Source: Methyloglobulus sp. (GTDB taxonomy: Bacteria; Pseudomonadota; Gammaproteobacteria; Methylococcales; Methylomonadaceae). Taken from it: a stretch of 10,219 nucleotides of DNA. Positions 6,076-10,219 of this stretch are shown in pieces. The DNA lies in NCBI GenBank assembly GCA_013140405.1, contig JABFSV010000298.1:1-10219 (forward strand), in the 5' to 3' direction. Numbering within the stretch: the first letter of the stretch is position 1; each line of letters opens with the position of its first letter. Below the pieces are notes generated by a model. That model made no database searches and was not told the DNA's origin. It saw only the letters and a program-made list of their open reading frames with translations. The translations under genes were made by a program, and so were the position numbers.

Positions 6076-7740
6076 ATGAATAAAAATAGCCAAATGATCA
6101 CAGTATTCACTGCGAAAAAAATCATCACGATGAACGACAGCCAGCCCACCGCGACGGCGGTGGCAGTGCGCGATGGCAAGATTTTGTCGGTCGGCTCGCT
6201 TGAGGATCTCAAGCCTTGGCTAGATGCACATCCCCACGAAATTGACCGCACCTTTGACGGCAAGATTGTCATGCCCGGTTTTATTGACCCGCATCTGCAT
6301 CCCTCATTGGGGGCGGCGACGCTCAATACCGACATCATCAATGCTTTCGAGTGGAAACTGCCCGAGAAAACCTACGCCGCAGTACGCGGCAAAGACGCTT
6401 ATCTGGCGCGTCTTGCACAGGGCGTGGCGGAAATGGAGGGCGAACCTGACGATGTCTATATCACTTGGGGTCACCATTTCATGTTCCACGGGGAGATCGT
6501 CCGTGCAGACCTCGACAAAATTTCATCCACCCGCCCGATCATTGTTTGGACCAAGTCGGCACATGAGATGATCCTGAATACAGCGGCTCTCAACCACTTC
6601 AACCTCACAGCGGAGGAAGCGGGCAGCAACCCTGCGATCAACTATGCTGAGGGCCGCTATTGGGAAGCCGGATATGTTGGTGTCGCCATCCCGAAGATAT
6701 CGCCCTTTCTCTTTGACACTAAGCGGTATCTGGCGGGGATAGGCATAGTCGGCAAACTTATCCATGCTGGCGGCATTACTTCTGTGGTGGAATTGTCTTA
6801 TGGCGCCGCCAATCCTGCGCTGGAAATCATGGGGCCAAAGACACTGCTGGACACCGACGACACGCCGTTCCGTACCTACTTTATACCCGATGTGCAAACG
6901 GCATCCCTGCAAAACGGATTCGACAAGGCTTTGGAGTGGATCAAGTCCCTACCTGAGACAGGTACGCACCGCTTGCGCTTCCTCAACAGCGTCAAACTGT
7001 TTGCCGATGGTGCCTTCTTCTCTCAGTACATGCAATTGAAGGTAGGCTATATTGACGGGCATCACGGCGAATGGATGACACCCCCGGAAACCTTTGAAAA
7101 GCTGGCGCTGGTTTACTGGAAAGCGGGCTATAAGATTCACGTTCACACCAACGGCGATCTTGGTTTGGACTTGGTGCTGGATACCCTGCAAAAACTGCAA
7201 AACGAACGCCCACGCTTTGACCATCGCTTCACCATTGAACACATGGGCTATTGTTCACCCGATCAGGTCCGAAAAATAGGTCGATTGGGTGCGATCATTT
7301 CGGCCAATCCGTATTATCTGTACGAGTGTGGCAAAAACTTCGGACAGGTTGGCCTGGGCGTAGACCGTGCCTCTTCCATTGCCCGTTTGGGCAGCGTGGA
7401 ACGCGAGCGCATTCCGATGGCCTTCCATTCGGACTGCCCGATGGCTGCTGCGGAACCTTTGCTGTTGGTCTGGGTGGCCGTTAACCGTATTAGCAGTGAT
7501 GGTGATGTGCTGTGTCCTGAAGAGTGCGTTTCCCTGCATCAAGCTCTGCGCTCCATTACGATTGACGCGGCTTTCATATTGGGTGTCGAGTCAGAAAGTG
7601 GCAGCATAGTTTCCGGCAAGACCGCCGACTTTACCGTGCTGGAGCAAGATCCTTACGAGGTTGCACCGGAGAAAATTAAGGATATTCCGATTTGGGGTAC
7701 GGTGTTCGAGGGTAAACCATTCCCGATCAAATCGATCTGA
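6076..7740 (+). CDS. Amidohydrolase family 3 protein (YtcJ/AepA-like), second paralogue
   Basis: A 554-residue relative of the enzyme at 2941-4596, similar from end to end: the N-terminus (ITVFTAKKIITMN), the HxH motif and the C-terminal KIKDIPIWGTV match closely. Candidate metal ligands and catalytic residues are H73 and H75 in IDPHLH, K307 in VKLFADG, H355/H357 in IHVHTNGD, H389 in FTIEHMG and D453 in FHSDC. The family hydrolyses amide-type C-N bonds, and the substrate is unknown. No signal peptide is visible. The middle of the barrel (about residues 180-300) differs most from the paralogue, which suggests different substrates. GC is lower (about 52% in one sampled line). It lies 139 bases after the channel gene with no obvious terminator between, so read-through from the operon is possible. 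ATG 6076 is preferred to ATG 6052 or TTG 6007 on ribosome-site grounds. Confidence 0.9.
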   Translation: MNKNSQMITVFTAKKIITMNDSQPTATAVAVRDGKILSVGSLEDLKPWLDAHPHEIDRTFDGKIVMPGFIDPHLHPSLGAATLNTDIINAFEWKLPEKTYAAVRGKDAYLARLAQGVAEMEGEPDDVYITWGHHFMFHGEIVRADLDKISSTRPIIVWTKSAHEMILNTAALNHFNLTAEEAGSNPAINYAEGRYWEAGYVGVAIPKISPFLFDTKRYLAGIGIVGKLIHAGGITSVVELSYGAANPALEIMGPKTLLDTDDTPFRTYFIPDVQTASLQNGFDKALEWIKSLPETGTHRLRFLNSVKLFADGAFFSQYMQLKVGYIDGHHGEWMTPPETFEKLALVYWKAGYKIHVHTNGDLGLDLVLDTLQKLQNERPRFDHRFTIEHMGYCSPDQVRKIGRLGAIISANPYYLYECGKNFGQVGLGVDRASSIARLGSVERERIPMAFHSDCPMAAAEPLLLVWVAVNRISSDGDVLCPEECVSLHQALRSITIDAAFILGVESESGSIVSGKTADFTVLEQDPYEVAPEKIKDIPIWGTVFEGKPFPIKSI

Positions 7741-7970
7741 TTGGCTATCGATGACTTATGCCTTGGTTCTGAAATGGGTAAGCAAGGAGTGTTGCAATAT
7801 GGATAACGTTTGAAGCTTCCACATGTTATTCATACTTTTCACGAAACTGACGATAATTTAAAAAATTGAACTGCTATTAAAAATAGGCTGGACAGGGTTA
7901 AAATCCTGTTGAAGAGGGAGCTTCATCATTAAGCTGTTTAACTTTTATTTCAATGATGCGAGACTAAAAA
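7741..7970 (+). promoter_or_regulatory. AT-rich leader region upstream of the MarC-type gene
   Basis: No convincing gene is present in these 230 bases. Two small hairpins can form: ACAGGG/TCCTGT at 7892-7909 (6-base loop, one G-T pair) and AGCTT/AAGCT at 7919-7935 with loop CATCATT. That loop sequence (7924-7930) is also the exact complement of AATGATG at 7952-7958, close to the start codon, so two alternative pairings are possible. This could be a structured 5' leader that tunes translation. I recognise no known riboswitch. The ribosome site before ATG 7971 is weak (GAG near 7960). Confidence 0.4.
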
Positions 7971-8708
7971 ATGATAAAAATAAACCAAACAATTCAAAGC
8001 ATTTTGATTTTTTTATTGTCGGCGTTTGCCTTTGTGGTGTTCGCGGAGGACAGACCAACGGAATTAGCCTTGCAGCATCCCCAAAGCAAGTTAAGTACCA
8101 TGCCAATAAGCCAGATATTTACTTACTTTTTCGTGATGTTGGGCCCGATTAAAATACTTGCCCCCTTCGTGAAAATGTCGCACGGATTGGATGCTACCGC
8201 CGCAAGAATACTTGCCGTAAAAGGCTTCTTTTTCGCCTGCCTCGCCGGTGTTGCGGCAGCCACTCTCGGGCAGAATACCTTGGCAAAGTGGGGTGTGGGG
8301 CTGCCAGCTTTGCTCATAGCGGCTGGCTTGGTTTTGTTGCTTGTCGCCTTGAGGTCTGTTCTGTCGCAGTATGAGCAGTCCCCCCGTATCCCGTCTGGAG
8401 ATAATCCGCAACCCTCCAAGATGCTTGCCCTCTCGCCGTTAGCGTTTCCTATCATCATTACGCCCTACGGTATTGCTGCTTTTATTCTGATCAATGCCGC
8501 AGTTCCGGCTGAGCAAAATATTGAGATCTATAAGGTCTTTTTGGAAGTAATGGTGTTGAATCTTGTCGCTATGCTGTTTGCAAGGCCGATCATAAACTAT
8601 TTATCGACAGTATTGACCATCCTAGGTGCAGTCTTGGGCGTTCTCCAAGTTGCGTTGGCTGTGCAAATGATATTGTTGGCGTTCCGTATGATGGGAGTTC
8701 TTCCTTAG
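7971..8708 (+). CDS. MarC-family integral membrane protein
   Basis: A 245-residue polytopic inner-membrane protein of the MarC/UPF0056 type, a family without a firmly established function; the early link to multiple antibiotic resistance was not upheld. Visible features are FFVMLGPIKILAP, matching the family's N-terminal FxxxDPxGxxP region with Gly in place of the usual Asp, and PLAFPIIITPYGIAAF at 156-171, matching its PLAxPxxxGPxxI motif. There are about six hydrophobic segments. An N-terminal hydrophobic stretch (residues 8-25, ending FVVFAED) looks like a cleavable signal peptide, unusual for this family. An internal ATG at 8100 (residue 44) would give a 202-residue protein of the usual family length. 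The downstream DUF502 gene is 76 bases away in the same direction. Confidence 0.75.
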   Translation: MIKINQTIQSILIFLLSAFAFVVFAEDRPTELALQHPQSKLSTMPISQIFTYFFVMLGPIKILAPFVKMSHGLDATAARILAVKGFFFACLAGVAAATLGQNTLAKWGVGLPALLIAAGLVLLLVALRSVLSQYEQSPRIPSGDNPQPSKMLALSPLAFPIIITPYGIAAFILINAAVPAEQNIEIYKVFLEVMVLNLVAMLFARPIINYLSTVLTILGAVLGVLQVALAVQMILLAFRMMGVLP

Positions 8709-8772
8709 CCGAAAGACTACTCACTCATGAAGTATTGATAAGAAGTCGTTTATCTATCTGTAAACATTAATC

Positions 8773-8779
8773 GAGAGGA
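8773..8779 (+). promoter_or_regulatory. Shine-Dalgarno site of the DUF502 gene
   Basis: GAGAGGA lies five bases before the ATG at 8785, a good ribosome binding site that fixes the start. Confidence 0.75.
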
Positions 8780-8784
8780 AAACC

Positions 8785-9375
8785 ATGAAGGAAACACTCA
8801 AGACCATTTTGAATTACGTGCTGATAGGGGTGATAGGTTTCCTGCCTGTTGCGCTCGTGTTCCAGATTATTGTCTATGTCGAACGGGTGTTAAAAGACTT
8901 TGTCTTGCTAGTACACGGTAGATACGAGAATCCATTGGTGACTATTGCCTTATTTGCAGCTGCTATCACTTTATTGGCGTATTTCGGTCGGCAACTCAAG
9001 CATGACAAGGCGCATCTGTTGTATTACTTGGAAGCCTTGATCCAACGGATTCCTTTCATCGGCAGCATTTATCGAGTCACCCGCAAACTATTGAGCTTAT
9101 TCCTAACTGACGAAGAATCTCAAGTGCGTGAAATCGTCTATGTCGAATATCCAAAAGACGGCATGTGGGTTCCCGCTTATGTCACTAACCGGGTGGGCGA
9201 TTGTTACATCTTGTACATTCCGACCTCGCCCAACCCCACTTCCGGTTTCACCGTCATGGTGCATAAATCCAAGGTCAAGCTGTCAAACATGAATATCGAA
9301 GAGGTGTCGAGCTTCGTGATTAGCGTCGGCGTTGATTTTGCCAAACCGGAAGATGTGAAAATCCTATACAAATGA
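8785..9375 (+). CDS. DUF502 (COG2928) family membrane protein
   Basis: A 196-residue inner-membrane protein of unknown biochemical role. Two transmembrane helices lie at about residues 8-30 and 49-67. They are followed by the family signatures: IPFIGSIYRVTRKL near 90-103, VYVEYPKDGMW near 117-128, and YIPTSPNPTSGF near 147-158. A C-terminal conserved patch (NMNIEEVSSFVISVGVD) comes near 171-187. Length and domain order match the usual size for the family, so the protein appears complete. A soluble C-terminal domain of about 125 residues follows the second helix. It probably shares transcription with the MarC-type gene, but the 76- and 144-base gaps make an operon only possible. Confidence 0.9.
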   Translation: MKETLKTILNYVLIGVIGFLPVALVFQIIVYVERVLKDFVLLVHGRYENPLVTIALFAAAITLLAYFGRQLKHDKAHLLYYLEALIQRIPFIGSIYRVTRKLLSLFLTDEESQVREIVYVEYPKDGMWVPAYVTNRVGDCYILYIPTSPNPTSGFTVMVHKSKVKLSNMNIEEVSSFVISVGVDFAKPEDVKILYK

Positions 9376-9519
9376 TTTTAGGAATGATGAAGGAATCAGG
9401 TATATTTTTTTCACGTAATCCAACGTTCGACAAGTTCAGCATTTATGCCCTTCGGGTACGAACGGATGCAGCATTTATTTTGATGTAAAGCGATAACTAA
9501 AACAAACGAGGAGAATAAA
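9376..9519 (+). promoter_or_regulatory. Upstream region of the carbonic anhydrase gene with short repeats
   Basis: The stretch carries a direct repeat CAGCATTTAT at 9437-9446 and 9469-9478, 32 bases apart. Between and around these lies an inverted pair, CGTTCG at 9424-9429 and CGAACG at 9459-9464. A T-run at 9405-9411 has no strong hairpin before it. These may be regulator sites for the carbonic anhydrase gene or chance. No promoter could be assigned with confidence. The ribosome site GAGGAG at 9508-9513 lies six bases before ATG 9520. Confidence 0.4.
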
Positions 9520-10219
9520 ATGAATGAGCGTACGGCTTCTTTTGATTGCAATTGCCATACAACAGAACAGCCCAGCTCGGTGCGGCGTAATTTTATTCTG
9601 TCCAGCGCATTGTTGGGGGCTGGGGTATTGGCCGGTTGCAGTTCAGGCAATGTTGCCAGTAAATCGGTAGAAGATAGCAATAAAACCGCAATCCGAAATA
9701 CGGCGCTCACCAAAGAACGCCGCGACGCACTTTCTCCGGACGACCTGATAAAGGTCGCCAAAGAGGGCAACGAACGCTTCCGCAAAGGCGAGCAGCAACC
9801 TCGCGATTTCCTGGCCGAACAACAAACCAGCGCACATGGCCAGCACCCAGCCGCCGTGTTGTTAACCTGCATCGACTCGCGCGCGCCGGCGGAAATATTG
9901 CTCGATCTCGGCATCGGCGATGTCTTCAATAGCCGGGTTGCGGGTAACATCATCAATGAAGACATACTCGGCAGCATGGAATTTGCTTGCGAATTGTCGG
10001 GCGCGAAACTCGTCGTGGTGATGGGGCATACGGCCTGTGGTGCAATCAAAGGCGCGATCAACAATGCTGTGTTAGGTAATTTAACCGGCTTGCTCGCCAA
10101 AATTAAGCCCGCCGTCGATGCGACCGTTTACGAAGGCGAACGCACCGCAAACAACTACGACTTTGTTAATACGGTAGCACGCACTAATATCGAATTCGCC
10201 ATCCGGGACATCCGCACCC
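9520..10219 (+). CDS. Beta-class carbonic anhydrase, predicted exported lipoprotein (3' end beyond window)
   Basis: The first 233 residues of an enzyme that interconverts CO2 and bicarbonate at a zinc ion; the reading frame is open at the window end. Beta-class residues are visible: C117, D119 and R121 in TCIDSR, and H170 and C173 in MGHTACGA. Together C117, H170 and C173 would bind zinc, with D119-R121 the catalytic dyad. The N-terminus carries a twin-arginine pair (R22-R23 in VRRNFIL), a hydrophobic stretch and a lipobox LAGC with C40. It is therefore predicted to be Tat-exported and lipid-anchored, facing the periplasm. GAGGAG six bases upstream supports the ATG at 9520. A spacer (about 41-70) separates the anchor from the catalytic domain. 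Exported beta-type enzymes are known, but the Tat motif is weaker than consensus, so Sec export is also possible. Confidence 0.9.
   Translation, partial: MNERTASFDCNCHTTEQPSSVRRNFILSSALLGAGVLAGCSSGNVASKSVEDSNKTAIRNTALTKERRDALSPDDLIKVAKEGNERFRKGEQQPRDFLAEQQTSAHGQHPAAVLLTCIDSRAPAEILLDLGIGDVFNSRVAGNIINEDILGSMEFACELSGAKLVVVMGHTACGAIKGAINNAVLGNLTGLLAKIKPAVDATVYEGERTANNYDFVNTVARTNIEFAIRDIRT

Noticed and set aside
7784..7814. Mini-frame of four codons (MDNV) with an AAGGAG site upstream
   Set aside because: It is too short to support as a leader peptide and could be chance. It is recorded only because the ribosome-like site is good.
9411..10100. 229-codon open frame on the minus strand
   Set aside because: It is antisense to the carbonic anhydrase, whose zinc-site motifs and ribosome site are clear. 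The antisense translation has no recognisable domain.

Overview
The window looks like an ordinary chromosomal stretch of a Gram-negative proteobacterium. A DUF502 protein, a MarC-family protein, a TRIC/YicG-type channel and a beta-carbonic anhydrase with a Tat-like lipoprotein signal support this. A gammaproteobacterium, possibly a methylotroph, is plausible, but no gene here fixes the taxon. All nine supported genes lie on the + strand. No tRNA, rRNA, CRISPR array, transposase or phage gene was seen.

Layout. (1) Positions 89-1525 encode an M20-family amidohydrolase of the AbgB type. (2) Positions 1620-2588 encode a CobW/COG0523 GTP-dependent metallochaperone; closely related palindromes lie on both sides of it (1550-1577 and 2720-2751). 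(3) A 352-base gap (2589-2940) holds the second palindrome, short CGGATTT repeats and a 10-bp-period tandem repeat just upstream of the next gene. (4) A tight operon at 2941-5936 encodes an amidohydrolase-3 (YtcJ/AepA-like) enzyme, an unrecognised membrane protein and a TRIC-type cation channel, with gaps of 2 and 12 bases. (5) A second, clearly related amidohydrolase-3 enzyme follows at 6076-7740. (6) After a 230-base leader come a MarC-family membrane protein (7971-8708), a DUF502 membrane protein (8785-9375) and a beta-carbonic anhydrase cut off by the window end (9520 onward).

How the genes may fit together. Three metal-dependent amidohydrolases (one M20, two amidohydrolase-3), a CobW-type metallochaperone and a zinc carbonic anhydrase share about 10 kb. 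This suggests, without proving it, a neighbourhood of metalloenzymes with its own metal supply. The first amidohydrolase-3 gene is visibly more GC-rich than its neighbours: sampled lines give about 58-60% GC, against about 42% in the CobW gene, about 52% in the second amidohydrolase-3 gene and about 48% in the DUF502 gene. The two paralogues may therefore have different histories rather than come from a recent tandem duplication. No wholly new system can be demonstrated from sequence alone. The points most worth a second look are the palindrome pair around the CobW gene, the helically phased tandem repeat, the amidohydrolase/membrane protein/channel operon and the predicted exported lipoprotein carbonic anhydrase.
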